A stretch of 64,000 nucleotides of DNA from Apostichopus japonicus (GCF_037975245.1 NC_092580.1:23331001-23395000); one strand, 5' to 3'. Counted from the first letter of the stretch, positions 41,101 to 47,290 are shown. Notes: generated by a model not told the origin, from the sequence alone. Numbers and translations are program-made.

Positions 41101-43989
41101 CACTAGTTAGAATACAAATTAAATAGACATTTAAAGATATTATTTGTAAAACAAGGGAGACATTGTCAATGAGGTTCTTCAAGTGAAGGATCATTTAGTG
41201 AATTTGTTTTTACTGATGACGGCACAGATTAATCAATGGCATGAGCCGTTGGAATAAATTGCGACTCAGTGGACACATGACTTCATTAAAGATCTCACTT
41301 TATCCACCAGTCAAAAATGATTGCTTTGAGGAAAAATTCTCAATTGAGAAATTAAAAATGATTCTCAATTTTGTTTTAACAATTTCACAAGATGAGGAAT
41401 AAAGATCAAATCTATACAGCGGCCAGAACTGATCCATAATCCATGAGATCAATATTATATACCACTTTGTTCTATTGTTCTTATGCATAGACGAAATATA
41501 TGAAATATGCCACGAGAAAATGAAGAGCTATCTAACATTAACGACTACGGTACCAGAAATATTCTAGACCTGAGCTGACATGAAATGAAATCCGACAACT
41601 CTTGCCACTACATACAGTTCCACCCGAGACTAAAAGTGCAACTTCATATCAAACACAGGCTAGATTTGTATTTTTTGTCTTTGCTTTTGTTTCCATGAAT
41701 GTTCTGTGCATTTCTCTAATCCAAATGGAGTCAGTGAGTACATTCTGAAAACCAATATGTATCTAGGTATATGGAAAAAAAATGCTCTCAGAGTGATAGC
41801 AACTAAGACACACTCGTGACAAATATTGTTTGAATTCAAGTCTCAAGCATCTCCTGAGCAATGTACTGAAAGGAAATATATGCAGACAGGAAAATCATAA
41901 AGTTGCTAATTGTCCATTAGGATACATCTAATTTTCTTTTTTATCAATGATCACGTTGACCTGCAATACTTGGAAAGTGGTTACAATTAATTTGTAGCAT
42001 CTACGTACTACCATTATTTACTCTAATCTTCTATGTTAGGAATTTAACATCCTTTACAACAACTGTTGTAAATTTTTCAAGTAATTCTTCCTTTACTTTA
42101 CTGCAGTTTGATACTGGATAGCTATCATTAAATATAAGGTATTCTGCTTTAAACTTAAATGTTCAAATTAGTAAAGGCCTTCTTTGAAAACTGACTTATT
42201 CGATAATCTTATGCCAGAACTTCAGTAAAACTCAAGTACAAGTAAGTCGCCCTAGTCTCAAGCATAAATTATGCCAAACTTTGGGTAAGGAACATTGTGG
42301 ATGATTTTGCTACCCTTTAAGGTTTCAAAGCAAATCCTATGATATGATTGTGAAAACTAGGAGTAGGATAGACTAGGCTGGTTTCAGTTGTTTTCCGCAT
42401 ACGTTACTTTCCGCTGATTACTTTCCGCTGAAAAATTCTTCTGCGGAAAACACCTTTTTTCACCTTCCTGTATACTATATTTTCCGCAATTTTAGGATAC
42501 CAAATTCAGGCAGGATGATTAAAATAACATGAGAAAGTATCAAAGAACGTCGATAAAGGATGGTTAGACTGAGTTCATGTCAGAAAACTTAAGCTGCTTA
42601 TAATACAGAGGAGGCTTGGGGTGTGTAATTAGGGAATATTAAAGAAGTAGGTGGTCGGCCGATAAAAGGGCAAAGGGACACCCGCGTTATGAAGGATTGA
42701 CTATCTAATATAGTATTAAAACTGCGGTCCGCGTAATGATAGTTTAAAAAAAAAAAGTTGTAAAAGGCGGTATCTTTGATTTTCGCTGAAAATGGCTGTA
42801 TAAGTAATGGCTGTTTTAATAGCCGAACATCGCATTTGCACCACCTTTCTTACGAGTTACATCTAAAATCATGGCCGATTTATCCTTTTACAGTTAAATC
42901 CTATCTTCTCCACCTTCCTTAATCATTCCATGTGCCTAATCAATTCAGTAAGTTATTCTGTTCCTCCAAAAAAAAATGTGACTTTCCGCTGAAAAAAACG
43001 TTGTTTTCCGCTGACAAATTTGTTTGCGGAAAACACCGTTTTGTTTCAGCGGAAAGTAACGTGTGCGGAAAACAACGGTACCCGACTAGGCTTAGTGGGT
43101 GATTACAGGTAACGTTAATGTACTGTATACTCAGGAGTCTCGTCCTTTGTCTTATGTTGGAATATGTTTGAGGAAAGAAACCTACCTAACCGTGGGCTTT
43201 CAATTAAATTAATGTTTTCTTAACTAAGGGTAGGCTTTGGCCAAGTTAAGGCCTATAGTAAGTTAGTATTTTTAGCCTAACATCCAAGCCACATGATGCA
43301 CCACAGTGTGGTCCAGGCTATCTTTGTTAGAAATAAGATGTTCAGAACAGTTCAGTGTATCATAACCCATCAGGGATCTGCATCATGGAAATGCAAAGGC
43401 AATTATTAGTGCTATGGAACATTCGCTTATGCCATATGCCTGAGTTGCAAGAAACCAGTGAAATGTTTTGGTTTGATGAATCACATTGACTCACACAAGT
43501 TGCCAAGTTTTGACGTATACAGGCTGTGTGTTAAATGATCCATTGAAATTCTAACATGGACTGTGGACACTTCTGAAGTAACGAGAGCCATGCATTCATA
43601 CCCTAAATTCATTGAACATTGATATAATGAAGATATGATGTATGTTGGTCTTTATGGCTTCCTAGCAAGGCTAAGGTGTTCAAGTCCTGTTTTCCGTACG
43701 TACGTAAACACACCTGACAATCATCACAAGTTCACAACACACCGACAGTAGCACCGATCAGTGTGTAAGACTAACTTCGCAACGTCAAAACCTCGCCTGC
43801 ATCACATTTACGAGCTAGTATATTTTACAGGCGAAGCATTTTAATAGTTGATTTTCCATGCAAATAGTATCTTACCTCCTTTTCTTTCGATTTGTAATCA
43901 TCTTGATCCATGACTGGGTTATCAGATGGCAAAATCAGGGCCGGTTTTGAGCAGACCCTGCGTTGTACTGTGTCAGTACTGTCCGCCAT
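1979..43989 (-). CDS. BRAF: B-Raf-type serine/threonine protein kinase, 18 coding exons, 785 aa
   Basis: Ras-activated MAPKKK that phosphorylates MEK1/2-type kinases at the membrane. Spliced exons (18 in all, listed separately) keep one frame from the ATG at 43989 to the TAG at 1979-1981. Domain order: BRS-like segment (about residues 39-85), Ras-binding domain (about 147-213), C1 zinc finger (227-272, pattern H-X12-C-X2-C-X9-C-X2-C-X4-H-X2-C-X7-C), CR2 14-3-3 motif RSTSAP (339-344, serine 342), kinase domain (about 471-735), C-terminal 14-3-3 motif and an SPRTP motif. Kinase residues seen: glycine loop GSGSFG 478-483, K497, dimer-interface R523, HRD 588-590, DFG 608-610, T613/V614 of the activation segment, APE 635-637. 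The BRS segment and length favour B-Raf over Raf-1 or A-Raf; an invertebrate with a single Raf would have this same type. The start is the first in-frame ATG (context ACAATGG). Exon choice is by eye, without transcripts. Confidence 0.95.
2168..2809 (-). other. BRAF intron 17, no feature
   Basis: 642 bp, AT-rich with an A/T-simple stretch at 2270-2350. Nothing else recognised. Intron 16 (2945-3190) is also plain apart from the exon-16-like fragment noted separately. Confidence 0.6.
2810..2944 (-). CDS. BRAF: BRAF exon 17 (679-723), C-lobe
   Basis: 135 bp, acceptor TTTTGCAG, donor GTGGGT, phase 0. Encodes [18 protein letters not shown] through RDERPLFPQ, closely matching the vertebrate exon, including the kinase RDERP motif. 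Confidence 0.98.
3191..3322 (-). CDS. BRAF: BRAF exon 16 (635-678), APE and C-lobe
   Basis: 132 bp, acceptor TTAATCAG, donor GTAAGA, phase 0. Encodes [19 protein letters not shown], then [20 protein letters not shown] partial copy of the 3' half of this exon ([10 protein letters not shown]) follows in the intron at about 3090-3140. Confidence 0.98.
3323..3956 (-). other. BRAF intron 15, no feature
   Basis: 634 bp of AT-rich sequence between the activation-segment and APE exons; no repeat or open frame of note. Confidence 0.6.
3957..4075 (-). CDS. BRAF: BRAF exon 15 (595-634), DFG and activation segment
   Basis: 119 bp, donor GTTAGT. Contains [20 protein letters not shown], then [20 protein letters not shown]613 and V614 are the counterparts of human T599 and V600, the best-known activation switch; both are wild-type here. 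Confidence 0.98.
4155..4400 (-). repeat. Penelope-like / hammerhead-type repeat end in intron 14
   Basis: Read on the minus strand, 4155-4220 gives CATTCAGCCTTTGAAGAAG, a short hairpin GATCC-TGCTA-GGATC, then AAAACGTCAGGCC and AACTTACTTTTACAC. This matches the plus-strand copy at 50399-50465 with few changes. The flank to 4400 carries GGGTGGGTAGG-type sequence. The rest of intron 14 (4401-4951) has a C14 run at 4708 and nothing else recognised. Confidence 0.65.
4952..4998 (-). CDS. BRAF: BRAF exon 14 (579-595), catalytic loop
   Basis: A 47-bp exon encoding [19 protein letters not shown] 588-590 supplies the catalytic aspartate D590. Acceptor AACTTTTGCAG is reduced to TTTGCAG next to the exon; the donor is GTATCC, a weak match to consensus. 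Length and phase equal those I recall for the vertebrate exon. Confidence 0.97.
4999..6086 (-). other. BRAF intron 13, no feature
   Basis: 1.09 kb. A GA-rich stretch (5005-5022) and a C10 run near 5650 are the only simple sequences. No coding similarity or known repeat recognised. Introns 12 (6264-6727, AT-rich with a TTATTA stretch) and 11 (6813-7217) are likewise plain. Confidence 0.6.
6087..6263 (-). CDS. BRAF: BRAF exon 13 (521-579), N-lobe to hinge
   Basis: 177 bp, acceptor CTGCAG, donor GTAAGT. Contains [22 protein letters not shown] and SRQTAQGM. R523 is the dimer-interface arginine (human R509). The gatekeeper threonine lies in AIITQWC. Confidence 0.98.
6728..6812 (-). CDS. BRAF: BRAF exon 12 (492-520), catalytic lysine and helix C
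   Basis: 85 bp, acceptor CCTGCAG, donor GTAAGAG. Encodes [20 protein letters not shown] then KNEVAVLR. K497 is the ATP-binding lysine (human K483). Exon length and phase match my recollection of vertebrate BRAF. Confidence 0.97.
7218..7329 (-). CDS. BRAF: BRAF exon 11 (455-492), N-region and glycine loop
   Basis: Acceptor TTTAGCAG, donor GTAAGT, 112 bp. Encodes [12 protein letters not shown] then [17 protein letters not shown]. The negatively charged N-region is S460-N-D-D rather than S-S-D-D: the two acidic residues that give B-Raf its high basal activity are kept. Confidence 0.97.
8104..8346. mobile_element. Palindromic non-autonomous element (foldback/MITE) in intron 10
   Basis: Two arms of about 110 bp (8104-8216 and 8235-8346) form a nearly perfect hairpin around an ~18-base centre; 8141-8189 pairs almost without mismatch with 8264-8311. 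The outer ends are ATTTAC and GTAAAT. GACAGGTAAG near the end and CTCACTGGTTTGG just outside recur in elements at 30.5 and 33.1 kb. A frame of 76 codons through it is a consequence of the palindrome. The rest of intron 10 (7330-8103) shows nothing else. Confidence 0.85.
8402..8562 (-). CDS. BRAF: BRAF exon 10 (401-454), serine-rich hinge
   Basis: Acceptor TTTTGCAG, donor GTCTGT, 161 bp. Begins [14 protein letters not shown], resembling the LTNVKALQKSPGPQR stretch of vertebrate B-Raf, and ends [10 protein letters not shown]. It links CR2 to the kinase domain. Confidence 0.85.
9376..10675. repeat. 28-bp minisatellite, about 46 units, in intron 9
   Basis: Core GTCCATGTTTTCATTTATTT followed by TAGCG or TAGGGATT repeats for 1.3 kb, with occasional 24-bp and longer (CATTCCATG) variants. 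Blocks of several units are themselves duplicated: the order of variants at 9600-9790 recurs at 9960-10160. On the BRAF sense strand most units read CTAAAATAAATG and so contain AATAAA. Flanks 8563-9375 and 10676-11136 show nothing else. Confidence 0.95.
11137..11235 (-). CDS. BRAF: BRAF exon 9 (368-400), variable hinge
   Basis: 99 bp, phase 1 in and out, after a pyrimidine-rich tract ending CCTAG and before donor GTGAGT. Encodes [17 protein letters not shown] and ends [10 protein letters not shown]. The sequence is not conserved; the call rests on phase and splice sites. An exon divisible by three with equal phases could be skipped without breaking the frame. Confidence 0.7.
11236..14274 (-). 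other. BRAF intron 8, simple sequence only
   Basis: 3.0 kb. Contains a G-rich run (11451-11485), a short tandem duplication of CTGACTGAATGATGAATATGC (13590-13650, two copies; only part of the unit is written here as it is a 21-mer: CTGACTGAATGATGAATATG) and poly-A tracts near 14260. No exon or transposon recognised. Confidence 0.55.
14275..14302 (-). CDS. BRAF: BRAF exon 8, 28-bp microexon (359-368)
   Basis: Flanked by acceptor CCCATCGACAG and donor GTAAGG; encodes DLDKYSTKH plus one base. It joins exon 7 (phase 0) to exon 9 (phase 1). The junction SKD/DLDKY resembles the NIDDLIRDQ segment of vertebrate B-Raf. Skipping it would shift the downstream frame, because 28 is not a multiple of three. 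Confidence 0.78.
14303..15690 (-). other. BRAF intron 7, no feature
   Basis: 1.39 kb. CCCACCTCCCTCACCCACC-type repeats lie at 14600-14650 and an A-rich run at 14710. Nothing else recognised. Intron 6 (15917-16332) holds GAAA-rich and G-rich simple sequence. Confidence 0.55.
15691..15916 (-). CDS. BRAF: BRAF exon 7 (283-358), CR2 with first 14-3-3 site
   Basis: Acceptor CGTAAACAG, donor GTAAGT, 226 bp. An acidic and serine-rich stretch is followed by [20 protein letters not shown] matches the mode-I 14-3-3 motif R-S-x-pS-x-P, so S342 corresponds to inhibitory S365 of human B-Raf. An ATG lies inside this exon but it is internal, not a start. Confidence 0.95.
16333..16493 (-). CDS. BRAF: BRAF exon 6 (230-283), C1-type cysteine-rich domain
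   Basis: Acceptor TTCAAAG, donor GTAAGT, 161 bp. Encodes [14 protein letters not shown] through [14 protein letters not shown] to VPTKC. With H227 all eight zinc ligands are present: C240, C243, C253, C256, H261, C264 and C272. In Raf kinases this domain binds phosphatidylserine and membrane-proximal Ras and holds the inactive state. Confidence 0.96.
17310..17585. repeat. Dispersed repeat, copy 1, in intron 5
   Basis: Starts in a CA run (17327-17342), then CCGAGGACCCCATTGTA, ATACCCCATACAATAGAATT and CTTCCGAGGACTTGGTGA, and ends in a second CA-rich stretch. It aligns over ~220 bp with 23515-23765 at roughly nine bases in ten. Two copies in the same orientation within one gene. The rest of intron 5 (16494-17309) includes an A16 run at 16639 and nothing else; intron 4 (17689-18007) is plain. 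Confidence 0.85.
17632..17688 (-). CDS. BRAF: BRAF exon 5 (211-229), RBD end to C1 start
   Basis: A 57-bp exon: acceptor CCTTTAG, donor GTAAGT, phase 0. Encodes ITVELSDK and ends SISHNF. H227 is the first zinc ligand of the C1 domain; the HNF/VRKTFF boundary falls at the same place as in vertebrates. Confidence 0.92.
18008..18166 (-). CDS. BRAF: BRAF exon 4 (158-210), Ras-binding domain core
   Basis: Acceptor CCCACAG, donor GTGAGT, 159 bp, phase 0. Contains [20 protein letters not shown] and [13 protein letters not shown]177 in KMREL corresponds to the Ras-contacting arginine (R89 in Raf-1, R188 in B-Raf). Confidence 0.95.
18267..18500 (-). pseudogene. DIRS-like tyrosine recombinase, C-terminal fragment
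   Basis: On the minus strand the frame ends LRHFVAR at TGA 18267-18269. Upstream it reads DTLSR, an in-frame TGA where the family has tryptophan, [36 protein letters not shown] and VACYLSD. HDIR (the H-x-x-R box), the following tryptophan and a tyrosine ten residues later fit the catalytic end of DIRS/Ngaro tyrosine recombinases. A further stop lies upstream, so it is dead. It catalysed integration of circular cDNA when intact (family knowledge). Confidence 0.65.
18590..19435 (+). pseudogene. Gag-like remnant of a DIRS-type retroelement
   Basis: Plus-strand frames, broken by frameshifts, read [47 protein letters not shown], later [13 protein letters not shown] and [20 protein letters not shown]. 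The layout (helix, charged linker, leucine-rich stretch, RR motif) resembles Gag-like ORFs of DIRS elements. The DNA is more GC- and CpG-rich than the intron around it, consistent with insertion. Identification is weaker than that of the recombinase, and it lies in the opposite orientation. Confidence 0.4.
19436..20135. mobile_element. Non-coding remainder of the intron 3 insertion
   Basis: GC-richer sequence with no long frame. It ends GGAGACAGGTAAGCAAGGAA then CGAAGTAAAT, the same terminal word (ACAGGTAAG...GAAGTAAAT) seen at the right ends of the palindromic elements at 8346 and 33351. The element may thus have been inserted into, or mobilised with, that family. Beyond it, 20136-21673 shows only a modestly CpG-rich patch at 21070-21230. 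Confidence 0.5.
21674..21928 (-). CDS. BRAF: BRAF exon 3 (73-157), coiled segment and start of RBD
   Basis: Acceptor TTCGTAG, donor GTAAGT, 255 bp, phase 0. It opens with [19 protein letters not shown], a heptad-like helix matching EYTSKLDALQQREQQL of vertebrate B-Raf. A serine-rich linker follows, then the first RBD strand [11 protein letters not shown]. Confidence 0.93.
22426..22562. repeat. 20-bp minisatellite, ~7 units, in intron 2
   Basis: ACCAGTATGAGTACAAATCT repeats almost without change from 22428. GTATGAGTAC is also the core word of the large array at 54.9-55.8 kb, so the two may share an origin. Remaining intron 2 contains CCCTACCAT repeats at 22010-22085. Confidence 0.95.
22849..22950 (-). 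CDS. BRAF: BRAF exon 2 (39-72), B-Raf-specific N-terminal region
   Basis: Acceptor TTTTACAG, donor GTATGT, 102 bp, phase 0 at both ends. The peptide contains [16 protein letters not shown] followed by KPSTVIVE, aligning with the vertebrate segment around HIEALLDKFGG and PPSIYLE. In vertebrates this helical BRS region distinguishes B-Raf (and KSR-binding behaviour) from Raf-1 and A-Raf. Confidence 0.88.
23215..23790. repeat. Dispersed composite repeat, copy 2, in intron 1
   Basis: 23255-23480 holds diverged units of a ~145-bp repeat built around TTGACC...TTCTTG...CATGAAGTT. 23515-23765 is the second copy of the intron 5 repeat (PCCGAGG-type body, written here as CCGAGGACCCCATTGTAC), then CA-rich sequence and GATTCCTTCTGCATCCGGCA. 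The order unit-tail-CA-rich suggests one composite family. Confidence 0.75.
24583..24612. repeat. T14-AAATT-A11 homopolymer dyad
   Basis: A run of T followed by a run of A, able to fold back. The surrounding 23791-24990 shows no other feature beyond ATACAAATAC repeats at 24050-24080. Confidence 0.8.
24998..25412. repeat. 23-bp minisatellite, ~18 units, in intron 1
   Basis: GGTGCCCTCATACCTACACA plus CAA repeats with point variants (CACACC, CATAAC). Because 23 is not a multiple of three, three units cycle through all frames and give a 187-codon open frame on the plus strand. It has no gene-like composition and is not annotated as coding. Confidence 0.96.
25413..26735. other. Intron 1 segment, simple sequence only
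   Basis: Contains GGGG-rich stretches (25630-25680, 26460-26490) and a TG run near 26430. No exon or transposon recognised. Confidence 0.5.
26740..27500. repeat. Tandem ~145-bp units, third composite copy
   Basis: Units beginning TGACCTCTGGTAACCTCAAA (27147) and TGACCTCTGGTGACCCCAAA (27291), each followed by TGACC..TTTGA.CTCCACCAA and a TTCACAAG-like end, plus an older unit from 26930. A CA run and ATTCCTTTTGCGTTCAGCAA close it, matching the right end of the 23.7 kb copy. Family seen only within this window. Confidence 0.75.
27501..30489. other. Intron 1 segment, no gene recognised
   Basis: Contains an ATT microsatellite (28228-28250), C-runs near 29000 and 29333, A16 at 29411 and an ACT run at 29490. 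No coding similarity found in either strand. Confidence 0.5.
30490..30640. mobile_element. Partial copy of the palindromic-element family
   Basis: CCAAAACTCACTGGTTTGGG followed by GATTTACGAGCGA and GACTGTCTCCC matches the left end and flank of the 8.1 kb element over about 50 bp. The opposite arm is not seen, so this is a truncated or diverged copy. The 104-codon frame over it is not gene-like. Confidence 0.6.
33133..33351. mobile_element. Second palindromic non-autonomous element
   Basis: Left arm ATTTACTTCACTCCTCTCTT, CTGTCTCC, GCACTCAAATCAACCT and AGTTGGTAACATTTTAG pairs with the right arm CTAAAATGTTACCAACTT, GGTTGATTTGAGTGC, GGAGACAGGTAAGAGAGG and GAAGTAAT. The centre (about 33215-33265) is unpaired. 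Terminal words match the 8.1 kb element but the interior differs. GACTGGTTTGG precedes it, as at the other copies. 30641-33132 shows nothing else. Confidence 0.85.
34081..34186 (+). repeat. Penelope-like / hammerhead-type repeat end
   Basis: CATTCAGCCTCTGAAGAAG, GATCCTGCTAAGTCGAAACT, TCAGGCCCTCTTACTCTTAC, then a tail ACAGAGGCTCTTTACAGTGG and ATAAGAGGTTTGC. The tail matches the reverse complement of 49919-49970. Here the box reads CTGAAGA, exactly the hammerhead CUGANGA consensus, but the hairpin arms have decayed. Confidence 0.65.
34187..42370. other. Intron 1 segment, no gene recognised
   Basis: 8.2 kb of AT-rich DNA. TACTGTA/TACAGTA words are frequent (for example 36290-36312 and 40695-40725). 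C-rich simple sequence lies at 35640-35680. Frames at 38465-38905 were examined on both strands and matched nothing. Confidence 0.5.
42380..43083. mobile_element. Non-autonomous DNA transposon with long TIRs and 9-bp flanking repeats
   Basis: 704 bp. Left end GGTTTCAGTTGTTTTCCGCA, then TACGTTACTTTCCGCTGA; the right end on the other strand reads GGGTACCGTTGTTTTCCGCA, then CACGTTACTTTCCGCTGA. Both arms continue with more TTTCCGC/GCGGAAA words, giving sub-terminal repeats. Flanks are identical: GACTAGGCT at 42371-42379 and 43084-43092. No transposase frame inside. A 9-bp duplication fits MuDR (8-10) or Merlin (8-9); the GG start also fits Merlin. Confidence 0.85.
43093..43875. other. Intron 1, 5' end, no feature
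   Basis: About 780 bp leading from exon 1 to the transposon. Slightly richer in CpG toward 43680-43820 (GTACGTACGT at 43698), as expected near a promoter. Nothing specific recognised. Confidence 0.5.
43876..43989 (-). CDS. BRAF: BRAF exon 1 (residues 1-38), start codon
   Basis: Begins [11 protein letters not shown] and ends YKSKEKE before the donor GTAAGA. The ATG follows ATCACA, giving A at -3 and G at +4. The frame stays open further 5' but only to a TTG, with no other ATG. This poorly conserved leader replaces the low-complexity N-terminus of vertebrate B-Raf. Assignment to the gene rests on frame, donor quality and the acidic/lysine-rich run leading into the BRS helix of exon 2. Confidence 0.8.
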
Positions 43990-44009
43990 TGTGATGACCT
44001 TTCCCAGCT

Positions 44010-44125
44010 GATGGTCATGTGACCTAATCTCTCCAGTCAAGTTTAGCGAGGGCGACGTTCTTCCGCGATGAGCAGAGCCGTTTATAGAGATACGGCTCTG
44101 GTAATGAGTAGGGTTCCTTTATAGA
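44010..44125 (-). promoter_or_regulatory. Candidate BRAF promoter / 5' UTR
   Basis: Reading toward the ATG, CTCTATAAAGG lies at 44116-44126 and a second CTATAAACGG about 35 bases further on, 130 and 95 bases before the start codon. Between the second TATA-like box and the ATG is TCACATGACC (about 44011-44021), similar to an E-box for USF/TFE-type factors. The DNA is locally richer in CpG than its surroundings. Suggestive only; no transcription start is known. Confidence 0.35.
44073..44100. promoter_or_regulatory. Perfect 9-bp dyad with 10-base loop
   Basis: Arms CAGAGCCGT (44073-44081) and ACGGCTCTG (44092-44100) are exact complements around TTATAGAGAT. It sits 84-111 bases before the BRAF ATG. 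It would be a hairpin if in the 5' UTR, or a dyad site if in the promoter. One TATA-like box lies inside it. Confidence 0.6.
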
Positions 44126-44990
44126 GAAATTCAGTCGCTATTAGGAACGAATTTTCATCATTTCAAATCACGGTTGTTTCCCAAGCTCAAATTTTTCTTA
44201 ACAGTAATTGAAGGTATAAGCCCTGGTCCTGTCAGGACAAGTGATCAGCCTGTTGTTTGATTTAAGAGCTTGCATGGTTATACTGTACTGAGATTAAATA
44301 TATTCGCTTTAATCTGACCATTTACTCCAAGAATGCGAAGAAAGTTTGAGAAAAGGATCGTACTCGCAGTTTTACTGGTGTAATTTACTTTTAAAATGTG
44401 GCATAAGCTATGCCGGTGCGACAATCGCTGAAGAAAAAATAACCACCCGTTATCCACCGAAAATGGAAACAAACACAATCCTGTCCTCCGGTCGCCAATA
44501 GAGGATCGAATCATAGGGGTATCATATCCTGTGCCAAATATAAGTTTAAAGTTCAATGTATTCTGATAGACCGTCATTTCAGATCAATTGAATTTTATCA
44601 ATATCAGTAAAAGTCATCGTGCAAAATAATTAGTGACGGTTTTGCAAAGAATTCACAAGCAGGGGGGGGGGGGGGATAAGACGAGGGTTTCCAGTCGAAG
44701 AAAGGGACCTCCACCAACGAGATAATGTTATACAAAATACAGGGGAAGGCCCTGACGTGTATTCGCCGTTCCTTCAGTCCAAGTCCAGGGACGAGCGCAT
44801 AACTTGCTCATCCGAAGGGCGAGAGTGTACATCAGTATCTTACCAATTCTGAAGGCCAGGTGAACTCTCCATTTTACACCATTGCAGAATGTTCATGGTG
44901 AATGATGAAGTTCGTAAACTCAGTGATAGAACCAAGCCATAGCTCATCATTTCTCCAAGTTATAAACAAACATTCAGAAGTATCAACCAT
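44126..44990. other. Upstream of BRAF, no gene recognised
   Basis: Contains a G13 run at 44662-44674. No divergent gene's first exon could be recognised on the plus strand. Confidence 0.5.
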
Positions 44991-45014
44991 GAAAGTCTCC
45001 GGTGAGTTGTTCCT

Positions 45015-46000
45015 GGTCAGGGGCGTATCCAGGATTTTCTCACCCGGGGCGCAAATTACTATCTAAGCGGAGCGCCACCATCGGTTGGCGCGCAGCGTAC
45101 AAGAAAATTTCTGGTTTGATAACCCCCAGATCACCGGAAATGGCACCAGTCACACATCATGTTCGACCTTATCGCATCTCCTGTGGATCATTGCTTTTTG
45201 TAGGTGATTCTACGTCGCGGCCCACAATACCCGTAAGCCCCATTTTCAAGGTTCTAAGCCCATTATTTGTTCAGAATTTGAAAATTCACAATTCTCGTGA
45301 ATAAATTCACTTCAAAACATACCCATAATGTTGCACAAAATTTCATCTATGGACAACCAATATATTGAAAAACCTCCTTCAACCCCTAACAGACCGGTCA
45401 AAATTGCACGAGTAGAGGGAAGTATGATGAAGAATGGTGGTCAGGGAATTTTCGAAAATTTAGACACAGTTAATTTATTGGTGTGCAAATATGAAAACCT
45501 CTTATAACGGCTACTACAAAACTTTGTTGAAATCAATGAAAAAAATACCAGATATTTCCGAAACCGAACACTACACACATCTACAATTTGGAGGCTGTTC
45601 ATCCGGAACGCCATTTTCATGCTCATTGATATGATGTGATATCTGCAGTTTGCTTTAAAAATTCGAATAATTGAAATGAGACTGAATAAATAACTATTAT
45701 CTGTTTATTGTGCAATGCTCCACCAGTGGCGTAACGATGAGCCTGGGGCTGGCTCCTGGCCCAAAGGGGTCCTCTATCAGGGGTCCAAGCAAGGGCGTCC
45801 GCAGAAATGTTTACAAGGGGAGGGGGATCAGTAGGTCATATAGGTGTAACACACTACTTGATACTATCTAAGCGGGGCGCCACCATCGGTTGGCGCGGAG
45901 CGTATGACGATTTTTTGCCAAAAAATACTCCTAGATCGTCGGAAAAGACACTTCCCGTTCAAGTTGCATTTACACATCGGTTATTTTGAGATCTCATATC
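45015..46000 (+). repeat. Two degraded copies of the dyad-core repeat family
   Basis: Cores at 45059-45111 and 45864-45913 read CTATCTAAGCGGAGCGCCAC, CATCGGTTGGCGCG and AGCGTA. Each is preceded by wording such as GGGGCGTATCCAGGATTTT or GGGCGTCCGCAGAAATG and followed by a decayed AAAATTT...AGATC.CCGGAAA..GCAC segment. Both match the modules inside the 1.05 kb elements. Confidence 0.8.
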
Positions 46001-47167
46001 TTAGGATTTTGACTTTCAATAATTTCAGTAATGTATTATGGGTCCGTATGCAATGAACATAACTAGAGAACTGTTGGTTGGGGAAATCATTGAAATGTCA
46101 AATGCTTAATTTTTTTAATTAATTTTCCGGGGGGTGGGGGTGGGCAAGTGCCCCCCTTCATATGGCGTATAATGGAGACTACTGTACAAATACAGTAATC
46201 AAACCTAAGCATAGGCCTAATTTCGGCTGAAACTTTGTCTCTATCTAAGCCTAATTTCCTGTGTTTTTTTACTTACCAGATACACCGAAGGCATCTTTAT
46301 TCTTACCTTTTATTATTATATTATATGAAAGCACTGCCTACTTTTTCAAATGAACACAGTTTCAAGTCTGTTGGGTGCCGGGTTAGTTTTTAGAATTTTT
46401 CAAAAAATCATATGTCCCGATGTTGTACTCAGTACATCAAAGGCTGGGATTGGGTTTTAAATTATATACTTTGGTTTCATTATAATAATTAATAACACAA
46501 CAAGCTCTATACAGACATTAATACCCAATGAGCCCATGATCATGATGTCCGTATTCCGTATCACGTGAAAATATGTAAATTGTCTTGTTCACTCTTGCAT
46601 GAGTTTTTATTTCCCAGTAAAACGGCCCCTACCTATCCAAAGAGGTACCCTTTTTCTGTGCATCAGTATAGCGGTTGCCTCCTTTTGGTCGGGGCCATCG
46701 GCTCGGCACGGCTCGAGCCCATAGGAGTTACGCTACTTTGCCCCACATTCTTTTCATTTCGAAAGATTCACAGTTTCAAGTTCAGTACACACTGAAGGCT
46801 TCGATTCTCTATCTGCCTTCAGTTAAGGGAAGATCTTGGGATTTTCATCCCTAGATATCGCTAGATATCCATACAGTACAGTGCCCTTGGGATTTCTTGG
46901 AATTTTCGGGGCCTGATCTTGGGAAATTGCAATGTCGGGAGTGGTCACACTCCATGTAGGTCAGTGCACGACCTCTAGACGTCACTAATATACACAACCC
47001 GATCACTTGTTATCGATGAAGTGGTGTGTTGCCGGATTTTGGGAAGGTCTTGGTACTACGGGCGAAGGTCGTAACTCATCGGGAAGCGAATAGAGCGGTG
47101 GGGCGTCGGGTTGTGGGCGCGCGTTTTCATGCAGATGGGAACAATCTCAAGAAGTGATGGGTGCGTC
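46001..47167. other. Intergenic, no feature
   Basis: AT-rich sequence, then a CpG-richer stretch (46680-47130). No coding similarity recognised. Confidence 0.45.
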
Positions 47168-47290
47168 CTTTTCTCCTTTTTCTCCTTTTTCTTCTTTTTC
47201 TTTTCCCTTCCTTCCTCTCCTTCCTCCTCTTTTCCTCCTCTTTTTTCCCTTTTTCCTTCTCTTTTTTTCTCTCCTCTTTTTCTTACCCGG
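47168..47290. repeat. Polypyrimidine tract
   Basis: About 120 bases of TTTTCTCC/TTCCTCC-type sequence. Frames through it encode S/F/P-only or K/E/G-only peptides and are not genes. Confidence 0.95.
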
